Shown: positions 35,595 through 43,520 of the stretch, piece after piece
Layout of the letters: every line of letters starts with the position of its first letter
Numbering within the stretch: the stretch's first letter is position 1
Source: Marinilabiliaceae bacterium
Lineage (GTDB): Bacteria; Bacteroidota; Bacteroidia; Bacteroidales; Marinilabiliaceae
Direction: 5' to 3'
Assembly (NCBI GenBank): GCA_016933045.1
Contig: JAFGBR010000007.1
Location: 1 to 62,013 of the forward strand
Length of the DNA stretch: 62,013 nucleotides
Program-made: the position numbers and the translations under genes
Notes under the pieces: model-generated
What the model saw: only the letters and a program-made list of their open reading frames with translations
The model's database searches: none
What the model was told of the DNA's origin: nothing

Positions 35595-36215
35595 TTATAT
35601 TGAGAGGTGAATTAATTTTTTTGTTTCAAAAAAATCTTCATTAAAAAAGTCTGTTAGTTCAATAACAGAACAATTGTTTTTAAAACTTTTGAGTTCATTG
35701 CTAAAATCACCGCCTTTTAAGTATAATATTCCATTAGAAATAGAATTTATATTTTTTGTTTTTACAACATGTTTACTCATTTCAACAAATGTGGGAAATG
35801 CGGTAACAGCTCTGCTAATTATAAAGTCGTATTTTAATTTAATATCTTGAATTCTGGCTTGTTCACCTTTTACATTAGTTAATTCCAGATTGTTTGCAAT
35901 TGCATTTACTACGGTAATTTTTTTTGAAATACTATCTATTAAATGGAATTGGCAGTTTGGGAACATGATTGCCAAAGGTATACCCGGAAAACCACCTCCT
36001 GTACCAACATCAATAATCGAGGTGCCGGGAGAAAAAGAGCAAAATTTTGCAATTCCTAATGAGTGTAATACATGACGAGTATATAATTCGTTAATGTCTT
36101 TTCGTGATATTACATTGATTTTTTGATTCCATTCGTTGTAAAGTGCTCCGAGTTTTCCAAATTTTTCCAGTTGAATAGCACTCAGATTTGGGAAGTATTT
36201 TTTAATTATTTCCAT
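35595..36215 (-). CDS. rsmG: 16S rRNA (guanine-527-N7)-methyltransferase
   Basis: 206 residues. Motifs: FGKLGALYNEWNQKINVISRKD, TRHVLHSLGIAKF and the SAM site IIDVGTGGGFPGIPLAIMFP, then DFIISRAVTAF. It methylates G527 of 16S rRNA. It follows the ECF sigma gene on the same strand, but a terminator (36226-36258) separates them. Confidence 0.95.
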   Translation of the reverse strand: MEIIKKYFPNLSAIQLEKFGKLGALYNEWNQKINVISRKDINELYTRHVLHSLGIAKFCSFSPGTSIIDVGTGGGFPGIPLAIMFPNCQFHLIDSISKKITVVNAIANNLELTNVKGEQARIQDIKLKYDFIISRAVTAFPTFVEMSKHVVKTKNINSISNGILYLKGGDFSNELKSFKNNCSVIELTDFFNEDFFETKKLIHLSI

Positions 36216-36225
36216 ACATTAAAGA

Positions 36226-36258
36226 AAAAATGGGATTGATAATTCAATCCCTTATTTT
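36226..36258. terminator. Terminator between the sigma factor gene and rsmG
   Basis: GGGATTGA (36232-36239) and TCAATCCC (36244-36251) with loop TAAT, flanked by A- and T-runs on either side. It ends the sigma factor transcript on the minus strand. Confidence 0.85.
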
Positions 36259-36259
36259 T

Positions 36260-36868
36260 TTAATCAAACTTAACTCCTGAGTTTTTTAATGTTTGAAATA
36301 GTAGTTCTCTTGCTCTAAACAATTGTGCCTTAACAGTTCCTATTGGAAGATCGAGTTCTACGGCTATTTCTTCATAACTGTATTCTTTAAAATACCGGAG
36401 TTCGATAAGGGTTCTGTACCTAGGTTTAAGCTTTTTAACTATTGTTCGCATTAAAATAGCTTTTTGCCCTTTTATCAAGTGTTCTTCGGGGTCAGGCGTA
36501 TCATCTCTTAAATGAATTGTAGGTTCATTGTCTTTATCATCGCCTATTCCACCATCAATTGATACAAAGTTGGTTCTTTTTTTTCGTAAATAATCTATGC
36601 AATTATTTGATGCAATTTTAAAAAGCCAGGTACTAAATGCAAAATTGGGAGAATATTGTTGTATGTTTTTAAATGCCTTTCCAAATGCTTCAATAGTTAA
36701 ATCTTCTGCATCGCTTTTGTTATTAACCATTTTTAAAAGCATAAAATATATTGCATCACGATACCTCCCCATAAGTTCAGCAAATGCTTTTTGATCCCCG
36801 GCTACTGCTTTATGCACTAGTTCCAGGTCATATTTGGCTTTGTCAGAGAGATTAGGATTTATTTCCAT
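36260..36868 (-). CDS. ECF-type RNA polymerase sigma factor
   Basis: 202 residues. Region 2 (HKAVAGDQKAFAELMGRYRDAIYFMLLKMV, AEDLTIEAFGKAF, FSTWLFKIASNNCIDYLRKK) and region 4 (LKPRYRTLIELRYFKEYSYEEIAVELDLPIGTVKAQL) are complete. No anti-sigma gene lies next to it. The start overlaps the end of the glycosyltransferase gene by 10 bp, so translation is coupled. Group membership (the SigW/RpoE-like ECF) is clear; regulon unknown. Confidence 0.93.
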   Translation of the reverse strand: MEINPNLSDKAKYDLELVHKAVAGDQKAFAELMGRYRDAIYFMLLKMVNNKSDAEDLTIEAFGKAFKNIQQYSPNFAFSTWLFKIASNNCIDYLRKKRTNFVSIDGGIGDDKDNEPTIHLRDDTPDPEEHLIKGQKAILMRTIVKKLKPRYRTLIELRYFKEYSYEEIAVELDLPIGTVKAQLFRARELLFQTLKNSGVKFD

Positions 36869-38070
36869 TTAACTTGTTTTGATCTGAACTGGTTTTCTAT
36901 ATGAAATATAAATAAAAATAATGGCAGAGTGAAATCAAAAAATAATGCTGCCCAATATATTTTTCCTTCGTCCAGTGTTTTGGCTGCACCCCTAAGAATA
37001 ATCATTTGAATAAATAATTTTAATGTTAATGCTCCGCCAAAAAACCATGCAAAATTAGGAAAAAAAATAGAATAGATTAATGCCATCCATAATAATTGTC
37101 GGGTAGTTATTTCTAATAGTATTTTTGTTTTGTTATTTGTTTTATAATGAGGGGATGTTGATATATGTCGTGATTTTTGACGATGCCAATCCGAAAAACG
37201 AGTTTCGGGTTGTGTAATCATGTGGCTGTTAATTGATAATACTACTGATGTGTTTGTTTTGTTTGCGGCTTGATTTATAAATAAGTCGTCATCGCCCGAT
37301 GATAAATAAAGATGCTTGCTAAAACCTTTTATACTATGGTACAAATTTTTTGTGTAAGCCATGTTTCTCCCAACACCCATAAAAGCTTTACCTTTTATGG
37401 CAAAGCTAAGGTATTGTACTGCATTCCAAAAGGCATCGTATCGAATAAATATATTAAGTAAGCCTTTTTGTTTTTCAAATGGGGAGTAGCCTATTACTAA
37501 CTCTTTTTGTTCGTTATTAAAGCCATTCATCATTTCTGATATCCAATCGTTACTGGTGGGATAGCAATCGGCATCGGTAAATAGCAGATGATTGTATTTA
37601 GCTGCTTTTATGCCAATGTTGATGGCTAGTTTTTTTGCATGAACAAATTTTTTATCAGCAGGAATTGTGGTGTAATAAAAATTAGGATATTTGTTTTTTA
37701 TAACGGATAAAATAAGGTCGGTGTCATCTTCCGATCCATCATTAACAACTATTACTTCGTATTCGGGATAATTCTGGCTGAGTATAAGAGGCAGGTTTTG
37801 TTTTAGGTTATTACCTTCGTTTCTGCTACAAATAATTACAGAAACCGGTTCTTTCTTTTTATCTGAAATAACTGGTTTGTAAAATTTTATTTTTGTAAAT
37901 AAGCCTATGTATATTCCTATTTGTATGCAAAAAGAAATAATTACGACCACAAAAATAATCCACTCTGATACCGAAAATGATGTAAACTGCAAGTTCAATT
38001 CTGTTTTTGTCAAAAATGCGAATTTTTTTAGCAATGAAAAACAAGATATCGTTTTTTTTTTTTGATACAC
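36859..38070 (-). CDS. Membrane glycosyltransferase family 2
   Basis: Up to 403 residues. GT2 catalytic parts: SVIICSRNEGNNL, YEVIVVNDGSEDDT, the metal motif FTDADC and SGDDDLFINQAA, with a QxxRW-like HRQKSRH later. One membrane segment near residue 40 and about three at the C-terminus. The annotated ATG is followed by a run of 12 A (encoding KKK), and about 35 residues precede the first membrane segment; family members usually start closer to it, so a downstream non-ATG start is possible. Sugar and acceptor unknown. Confidence 0.85.
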   Translation of the reverse strand: MYQKKKTISCFSLLKKFAFLTKTELNLQFTSFSVSEWIIFVVVIISFCIQIGIYIGLFTKIKFYKPVISDKKKEPVSVIICSRNEGNNLKQNLPLILSQNYPEYEVIVVNDGSEDDTDLILSVIKNKYPNFYYTTIPADKKFVHAKKLAINIGIKAAKYNHLLFTDADCYPTSNDWISEMMNGFNNEQKELVIGYSPFEKQKGLLNIFIRYDAFWNAVQYLSFAIKGKAFMGVGRNMAYTKNLYHSIKGFSKHLYLSSGDDDLFINQAANKTNTSVVLSINSHMITQPETRFSDWHRQKSRHISTSPHYKTNNKTKILLEITTRQLLWMALIYSIFFPNFAWFFGGALTLKLFIQMIILRGAAKTLDEGKIYWAALFFDFTLPLFLFIFHIENQFRSKQVKWK

Positions 38071-38110
38071 TCTAATTCTTTTTTATAAATGCTGTTTAAA
38101 TTTTCATTTG

Positions 38111-38118
38111 TATCTTTG
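38111..38118 (+). promoter_or_regulatory. Bacteroidetes -7 element before tgt
   Basis: TATCTTTG fits TAnnTTTG, about 105 bases before the tgt ATG; no clear -33 element. Confidence 0.45.
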
Positions 38119-38223
38119 CGGGCTTTTATTTATTAAACAGTTTACTCAATAATAATTACTATAAAGTTTATATTGCTTTATTTATAAAATATGGAAGTAA
38201 GCAGTGTTGAAAAAGATTATTAA

Positions 38224-39354
38224 ATGAATTTTTCATTAGTACAAACAGATTTAGCGTCGAAAGCTCGCGCAGGACTTATTATAACAGATCATGGTGAAAT
38301 TCCGACGCCAATATTTATGCCGGTAGGAACCTTAGGATCGGTAAAGGGAGTTCATTTTAGAGAATTAGAAAGTGATATTCAGGCTAAAATAATATTGGGT
38401 AATACATATCATTTGTTTTTGCGTCCTGGTATTGAAGTAATACAAAAAGCCGGAGGCTTGCATAAGTTTAATGGTTGGAATCGTCCTATACTTACAGATA
38501 GCGGTGGTTATCAGGTTTTTTCGTTAAGTGAAAATCGTAAATTGACCGAAGATGGGGCTATATTTCGGAGTCATATTGACGGATCTAAACATTATTTTAC
38601 TCCCGAAAATGTTGTAGATATTCAACGAATAATTGGAGCCGATATTATTATGGCATTTGATGAATGTCCTCCGGGTTCTTCTGATCATGCATATGCAAAA
38701 AAGTCGATGGAACTGACACATCGATGGCTTAAACGTGGTGTTTCTCGTTTTAAAACAACGGATCCTTTATATGATTATTCTCAAACATTTTTCCCGATAG
38801 TGCAGGGCGGAGGCTATAAAGATCTTCGTATTCAGTCGGCCGAATATATTGCATCATTTGAAATGGAAGGAAATGCAATAGGAGGGTTGGCTGTTGGAGA
38901 ACCTACTGAAGTTATGTATGAGATGGTCGATATTGTAACTGATGTTTTACCAAAAAATAAACCTCGTTATTTGATGGGAGTTGGAACTCCTGCAAATATT
39001 TTAGAGTCTATTTCGTTGGGTGTAGATATGTTTGACTGTGTTATGCCTACGCGAAATGGAAGAAATGGCATGGTTTTTACCCGCGAAGGAATAATGAATA
39101 TGCGAAACGAAAAGTGGAAAAACGATTTTTCGCCACTCGATGTTAATGGTACATCATTTGTAGATTCAAGTTATAGTAAAGCTTATATACGACATTTGTT
39201 TGTTTCGAACGAAATGTTGGCATCGCAAGTAGCTTCTATTCATAATTTATCTTTTTACCTGTGGCTGGTCGAAGAAGCAAGAAAACAAATAATGAATGGC
39301 ACATTTAATGAATGGAAAAATAATATTATGCCTAAATTAAGTAGGCGATTGTAA
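38224..39354 (+). CDS. tgt: Queuine tRNA-ribosyltransferase (zinc cysteines absent)
   Basis: 376 residues. Catalytic parts are intact: the Asp in LTDSGGYQVFSLS, IMAFDECPPG, VQGGGYKDLR, GGLAVGEP and the second Asp in MFDCVMPTRNGRNGMVFTR. It swaps guanine 34 of certain tRNAs for preQ1. The usual zinc site CxCxxC near residue 310 reads NGTSFVDSSYSKAYIRHL here, without cysteine; the following His (ASIHNLSFYLW) is kept. From memory the same pattern occurs in other Bacteroidota. Confidence 0.93.
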   Translation: MNFSLVQTDLASKARAGLIITDHGEIPTPIFMPVGTLGSVKGVHFRELESDIQAKIILGNTYHLFLRPGIEVIQKAGGLHKFNGWNRPILTDSGGYQVFSLSENRKLTEDGAIFRSHIDGSKHYFTPENVVDIQRIIGADIIMAFDECPPGSSDHAYAKKSMELTHRWLKRGVSRFKTTDPLYDYSQTFFPIVQGGGYKDLRIQSAEYIASFEMEGNAIGGLAVGEPTEVMYEMVDIVTDVLPKNKPRYLMGVGTPANILESISLGVDMFDCVMPTRNGRNGMVFTREGIMNMRNEKWKNDFSPLDVNGTSFVDSSYSKAYIRHLFVSNEMLASQVASIHNLSFYLWLVEEARKQIMNGTFNEWKNNIMPKLSRRL

Positions 39355-39430
39355 AAAGTGTTACTGATAGATATTTTTTAAGTAAATTTTTCTTCTTTTG
39401 TATTTCCATTAACTAAAATATTGATCTGAT

Positions 39431-40513
39431 TTGAAGAAACTTGATCTATACTTATTGCGAAAGTTTTTAGGGACATTTTTCTTCTCCCTAATTTTGATAT
39501 TAAGTATATCTGTTATATTTGATTTCACCGAGAAGATAGATAATTTTATAGAAAAGGGAGCACCGACTCATGGTATTATTTTTGACTATTATTTGAATTT
39601 CATTCCTTATTTCGCAAATTTATTTACCCCTTTGTTTGTATTTATTTCTGTTATTTTTTTTACATCAAAACTAGCTTATCAATCAGAGATTATAGCTATT
39701 TTATCCAGTGGGGTGAGTTTTAGGCGTTTGATGTTTCCTTATTTTTTAGGGGCATTAATTATAGGTGTTTTTTCATTTTTATTAGGTTCTTATGTTATAC
39801 CGCCGGCAAATAAGGTTCGACTGGAGTTTGAGTTTAATTATGTTCGTAGTAAGCGTCATGAAGATAGTGGTTCAACTCATTTGCAAATTCAACCGGGTGT
39901 GTTTGTTTATTTAGATAATTTTCATCCTCACATACAGAAAGGAAATTATTTGACAGTAGAAAAGTTTGATGGAAAGAGGTTATTATCAAAACTAACAGCT
40001 AAAACAATTCGTTACGATTCGATAAGTAACCGTTGGCATTTAGAGGGAGGTTATTTGATTAGAGATTTTATTAATGACAGTACCATGAAAGTTTCGCAAG
40101 GTGAAGCTATTGATACAATATTAAATATGTTGCCGAGCGATTTTAAGAGAGAGAAGTATTATTACGAAAAGATGAACCTAAATCAACTTAGTAGATATAT
40201 CGAAGAACAGGAGACTAGAGGCATGGGCAATATTGAAGAGTTTATTATAGAAAAATATAAACGTATTGCATCGCCATTCTCAGCTTTTATTTTAACCTTG
40301 ATTGGTGTTTCGTTGGCATCACGAAAAGTTAGGGGTGGTATGGGAATGCATATTGGAATTGGTTTAGCTCTTAGTTTTGGATATATTTTATTTATGACAG
40401 TATCTACCACATTTGCAATAAAAGGAAGTATGAATCCGTTATTGTCGGTTTGGTTACCAAACATAGTGTTTGCATTAGTTGGGTTAATTATATATTATAA
40501 AGCACCGAAATAA
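39431..40513 (+). CDS. LptG/LptF-type permease of the LPS export system
   Basis: 360 residues of the YjgP/YjgQ family. N-terminal membrane segments (FLGTFFFSLILILSISVIF; YFANLFTPLFVFISVIFF), a periplasmic beta-jellyroll (about 130-250) and C-terminal segments (FSAFILTLIGVSLASRKV onward). Such proteins move lipopolysaccharide from the inner membrane to the Lpt bridge with LptB. The start is a TTG (39431): a TGA lies three codons before it in frame. MKKLDLYLLRKF is the typical start of the family. Confidence 0.92.
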   Translation: MKKLDLYLLRKFLGTFFFSLILILSISVIFDFTEKIDNFIEKGAPTHGIIFDYYLNFIPYFANLFTPLFVFISVIFFTSKLAYQSEIIAILSSGVSFRRLMFPYFLGALIIGVFSFLLGSYVIPPANKVRLEFEFNYVRSKRHEDSGSTHLQIQPGVFVYLDNFHPHIQKGNYLTVEKFDGKRLLSKLTAKTIRYDSISNRWHLEGGYLIRDFINDSTMKVSQGEAIDTILNMLPSDFKREKYYYEKMNLNQLSRYIEEQETRGMGNIEEFIIEKYKRIASPFSAFILTLIGVSLASRKVRGGMGMHIGIGLALSFGYILFMTVSTTFAIKGSMNPLLSVWLPNIVFALVGLIIYYKAPK

Positions 40514-40648
40514 ATAAAATGTTGATTTTTAATTATATAAGTATTGTTGTTTTTTTTTTAATTAAAAACTTTGTAATTATGTAGCCGGATTTGACGGAAC
40601 GGGAGGTTATCTCTTTGTTCAACAAGAGGTTAAATTAAATTGAGAATT

Positions 40649-42193
40649 ATGTCATTGAAAAAACACATTATCGATCTTCGTAAAAGAAGAGAGAAAGTGC
40701 AAATGGGAGGTGGTGAAAAAGCCATTGAGAAACAGGTTGCAATGGGTAAGATGACTGCCCGTAGCCGTATTTTAGCACTTTTAGACAGGGATTCTTTTAC
40801 GGAGTACGATCTTTTTGCTGAGCACGAAGCACGTGATTTTGGCATGGATAAAAAACAACTTCATGGAGATGGAGTTATTATTGGAACCGGAACCATTTAT
40901 GGAGCACCGGTATGTATTTTTGCACAGGATTTTACTGTAGCAGGAGGGTCTTTGGGTTTGATGCACGCCCGAAAGATTACGAAAATTATGGATCATGCTT
41001 TGAAAATGCGGGTTCCATTAATTGGTATTAACGATTCCGGAGGTGCTCGTATTCAGGAAGGAGTAAATTCTTTGGCCGGATATGGAGAGATATTTTACAG
41101 GAATACGTTAGCATCGGGTGTTATTCCTCAAATATCAGTTATTTTAGGTCCATGTGCCGGGGGTGCCGTTTATTCACCTGCTTTAACCGATTTTGTATTT
41201 GTTGTTGATAACATTTCAAAAATGTTTATTACGGGACCATCTGTAATAAAAACAGTTTTAGGAGAAGAGATTTCAATGGAAGATCTTGGCGGAGCACGTG
41301 TACATGCTGAGATTACAGGTAATGCACATTTTTTTGCAGAAAGTGAGCAGGAGTGTTTCGATCAGATTAAAAAATTGATGACTTTTATTCCTTGGAGTAA
41401 CAGACAAAAGAGTAAGTTATTTCCTCCCAAAGAGCCTAAGTTTAAAGGAAAAATTGATGATATTATTCCTTCCGATCCTAAAAAGCCTTACGATGTTCGC
41501 GATGTTATTCGAGCTATTGTTGACGATTCTGATTTTTTTGAAATTCAAGAGTTGTTTGCGGCTAATATTGTAATTGGTTTTGGTCGTATGAATGGGCAAA
41601 CTGTTGGGTTTGTTGCTAATCAACCATTAGTGTTGGCGGGTGTTTTAGATTGTGACAGTTCCGATAAGGCAGCTCGTTTTATACGTTACTGTAATGCATT
41701 TAATATTCCTATTATAACTCTTGAAGATATGCCTGGTTATTTGCCTGGTATTGATCAGGAACATGCTGGGGTAATACGTCATGGGGCAAAAGTTTTATAT
41801 GCATATTCAGAAGCTAATGTGCCTAAAATTACAGTTATCTTGCGTAAAGCATACGGAGGTGGTTATATTGCAATGAACTCACGTCATTTGGGTGCTGATT
41901 TTATGTTTGCATGGCCAACTGCCGAAATTGCAGTAATGGGACCCGAAGGAGCTGCTAATATTATTTTTAAGAAAGAGATTGAAGAAGCTGAAGATCCTGA
42001 AGCTATGAGGGCACTTAAAGTTGAAGAGTATATCGAGAAGTTTGCAAACCCTTATGTTGCAGCAGCAAAAGGTTATATCGATTCTGTTATTGAGCCGCAG
42101 GAAACACGTGAGTTATTACTACATGCAATAGAGGTATCGGCTAATAAAGAAGATGCCCGACCATACAAAAAACACGGAATTCCTCCATTTTAA
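40649..42193 (+). CDS. Acyl-CoA carboxyltransferase subunit (PccB/MmdA type)
   Basis: 514 residues from the ATG at 40649 (a TTG three codons earlier is possible). Carboxyltransferase signatures: MGGGEKAIEKQVAMGKMTARSRI, INDSGGARIQEGVNSLAGYGEIF, GPCAGGAVYSPALTDF, TFEDMPGYLPG-type region as EDMPGYLPGIDQEH and RKAYGGGYIAMNSRHLGAD. It transfers carboxyl between biotin and propionyl/methylmalonyl-CoA. The carrier subunit gene follows 2 bp later, but no biotin carboxylase, OadB or OadG gene is near, so propionyl-CoA carboxylase and methylmalonyl-CoA decarboxylase cannot be told apart. Confidence 0.92.
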   Translation: MSLKKHIIDLRKRREKVQMGGGEKAIEKQVAMGKMTARSRILALLDRDSFTEYDLFAEHEARDFGMDKKQLHGDGVIIGTGTIYGAPVCIFAQDFTVAGGSLGLMHARKITKIMDHALKMRVPLIGINDSGGARIQEGVNSLAGYGEIFYRNTLASGVIPQISVILGPCAGGAVYSPALTDFVFVVDNISKMFITGPSVIKTVLGEEISMEDLGGARVHAEITGNAHFFAESEQECFDQIKKLMTFIPWSNRQKSKLFPPKEPKFKGKIDDIIPSDPKKPYDVRDVIRAIVDDSDFFEIQELFAANIVIGFGRMNGQTVGFVANQPLVLAGVLDCDSSDKAARFIRYCNAFNIPIITLEDMPGYLPGIDQEHAGVIRHGAKVLYAYSEANVPKITVILRKAYGGGYIAMNSRHLGADFMFAWPTAEIAVMGPEGAANIIFKKEIEEAEDPEAMRALKVEEYIEKFANPYVAAAKGYIDSVIEPQETRELLLHAIEVSANKEDARPYKKHGIPPF

Positions 42194-42195
42194 AC

Positions 42196-42525
42196 ATGCA
42201 GAATATGGAAGAGAGCAAAAAAGAGTTGGTTGACTTTCAAGTTTTATCACGAAAGTATAAGACACAGTTAACAAGGAAATTTAATATGCGGAAGCCTTAT
42301 GTTGCGCCAAACCCTAAAGAGGTTCGATCGTACATACCAGGCACCGTGGTTAAAATTAATGTTAAGAAGGGACAAAAAGTTAAAGAAGGTTCTTCAATAT
42401 TGGTTCTTGAGGCCATGAAAATGATGAACCAGATTGCAATGCCCTTCGATGGTAAGATTAAAGAGATTTATGTGAAAGAAGGGGGGCGAATTCCCAAAGA
42501 CTTTCTCATGATTGAGATAGAATAA
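42196..42525 (+). CDS. Biotin carboxyl carrier protein
   Basis: 109 residues. The biotin-attachment motif is VLEAMKMMNQ, within a normal biotinyl domain (IPGTVVKINVKKGQKVKEG ... IKEIYVKEGGRIPKDFLM). The N-terminal part (YKTQLTRKFNMRKPYV) resembles the linker in MmdC/PccA-like carriers of Bacteroidota. It would carry carboxyl to the preceding transferase. A second ATG at 42205 could be used. Its 3' end abuts the terminator shared with ispE. Confidence 0.92.
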   Translation: MQNMEESKKELVDFQVLSRKYKTQLTRKFNMRKPYVAPNPKEVRSYIPGTVVKINVKKGQKVKEGSSILVLEAMKMMNQIAMPFDGKIKEIYVKEGGRIPKDFLMIEIE

Positions 42526-42550
42526 AAAAGGGCGCTTAGCGCCCTTTTTT
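42524..42550. terminator. Bidirectional terminator overlapping the end of ispE
   Basis: AAAAAAGGGCGC (42524-42535) and GCGCCCTTTTTT (42539-42550) with a 3-base loop; the right arm encodes the last residues of ispE on the other strand. Confidence 0.92.
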
Positions 42551-43369
42551 ATTAAGTACTTTTCCAGACCAAGTGAATAAATTCGGGTAATTAAGCTGGG
42601 GTTCCGAATCAAAAATACCATAAACAGAAGATCCACTTCCCGACATACTGGCGTATATTGCTCCTTGCCGATAAAGATCATCTTTAATGGTTTTTATTTC
42701 GGGGAAGTTATTAAAAACCGAAAGCTCAAAATCGTTAAAAATAGTATTTTTCCATTCCTTAATTGGATATTTAATTGCTTCTAGCAGATTTGTTTGAGGT
42801 TGTTTTGGTTTAATATTCTGATAGGCCATTGGTGTTGAAATATGAATATTTGGAATGACTAAACCAATAAAGTAATTATCGAGTTTAATTTCAATAGGAT
42901 TAATAATGTTACCAATGCCAGTTACAAAAGCTGGTTTATTATCTAAAAAAAAGGAACAGTCGGCTCCTAGTTTTATAGCCATTTGTTTTAATTCGTTATT
43001 TGAGATGCCTAAATTAAAGCTATTGTTTAGTAGTTTTAACATGAATGCACCATCGGCAGAGCCTCCGCCTAACCCAGCTCCAAATGGTATGTTTTTGTAT
43101 AGTTGAATTTCGATAGCAGGAATATTAAAACCTTTTTGTTTAATTAGTTTTAGTGCTTTAATGCAAATGTTATTTTCGGGGGGAGTATCAATAATCAAAC
43201 CACTGTTTATCCAAGTGTATGGATTGTTAATATCTTTTCCAAATATTACCTCCAGTATGTCGTTTAATTCGATTGGTAAAAAAATTGATTCGATATTATG
43301 ATACCCATCTGTACGTTTCTCAATGACATTTAGTCCCAGGTTAATTTTTGCATTCGGAAAATCTATCAT
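42536..43369 (-). CDS. ispE: 4-diphosphocytidyl-2-C-methyl-D-erythritol kinase
   Basis: 277 residues. GHMP kinase motifs: FPNAKINLGLNVIEKRTDGYHNIES at the N-terminus, PFGAGLGGGSADGAF for ATP and SGSGSSVYGIF near the end. Fourth step of the non-mevalonate isoprenoid pathway. I use the ATG at 43367-43369 because FPNAKINLGLNV is the conserved start; the longer frame adds an unrelated 12 residues. Gene end is inside the terminator hairpin. Elsewhere in the window only ElbB has been tied to isoprenoids. Confidence 0.95.
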   Translation of the reverse strand: MIDFPNAKINLGLNVIEKRTDGYHNIESIFLPIELNDILEVIFGKDINNPYTWINSGLIIDTPPENNICIKALKLIKQKGFNIPAIEIQLYKNIPFGAGLGGGSADGAFMLKLLNNSFNLGISNNELKQMAIKLGADCSFFLDNKPAFVTGIGNIINPIEIKLDNYFIGLVIPNIHISTPMAYQNIKPKQPQTNLLEAIKYPIKEWKNTIFNDFELSVFNNFPEIKTIKDDLYRQGAIYASMSGSGSSVYGIFDSEPQLNYPNLFTWSGKVLNKKGR

Positions 43370-43487
43370 TATCTGTCTTTTGTTGGTTTTGAAATAGTTG
43401 TACAAAGAAAAAAGATTTCAACATTACTTGTTTATTCTAATTTGATAAACTATGATATTTTTCTTATTTAGACCCGTACAGAATTAT

Positions 43488-43495
43488 TAAATTTG
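43488..43495 (+). promoter_or_regulatory. Bacteroidetes -7 element before dnaB
   Basis: TAAATTTG fits TAnnTTTG, 25 bases before the dnaB ATG. No good -33 element. Confidence 0.45.
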
Positions 43496-43520
43496 TGGTC
43501 GTTAAAAAAAATGAATACGC

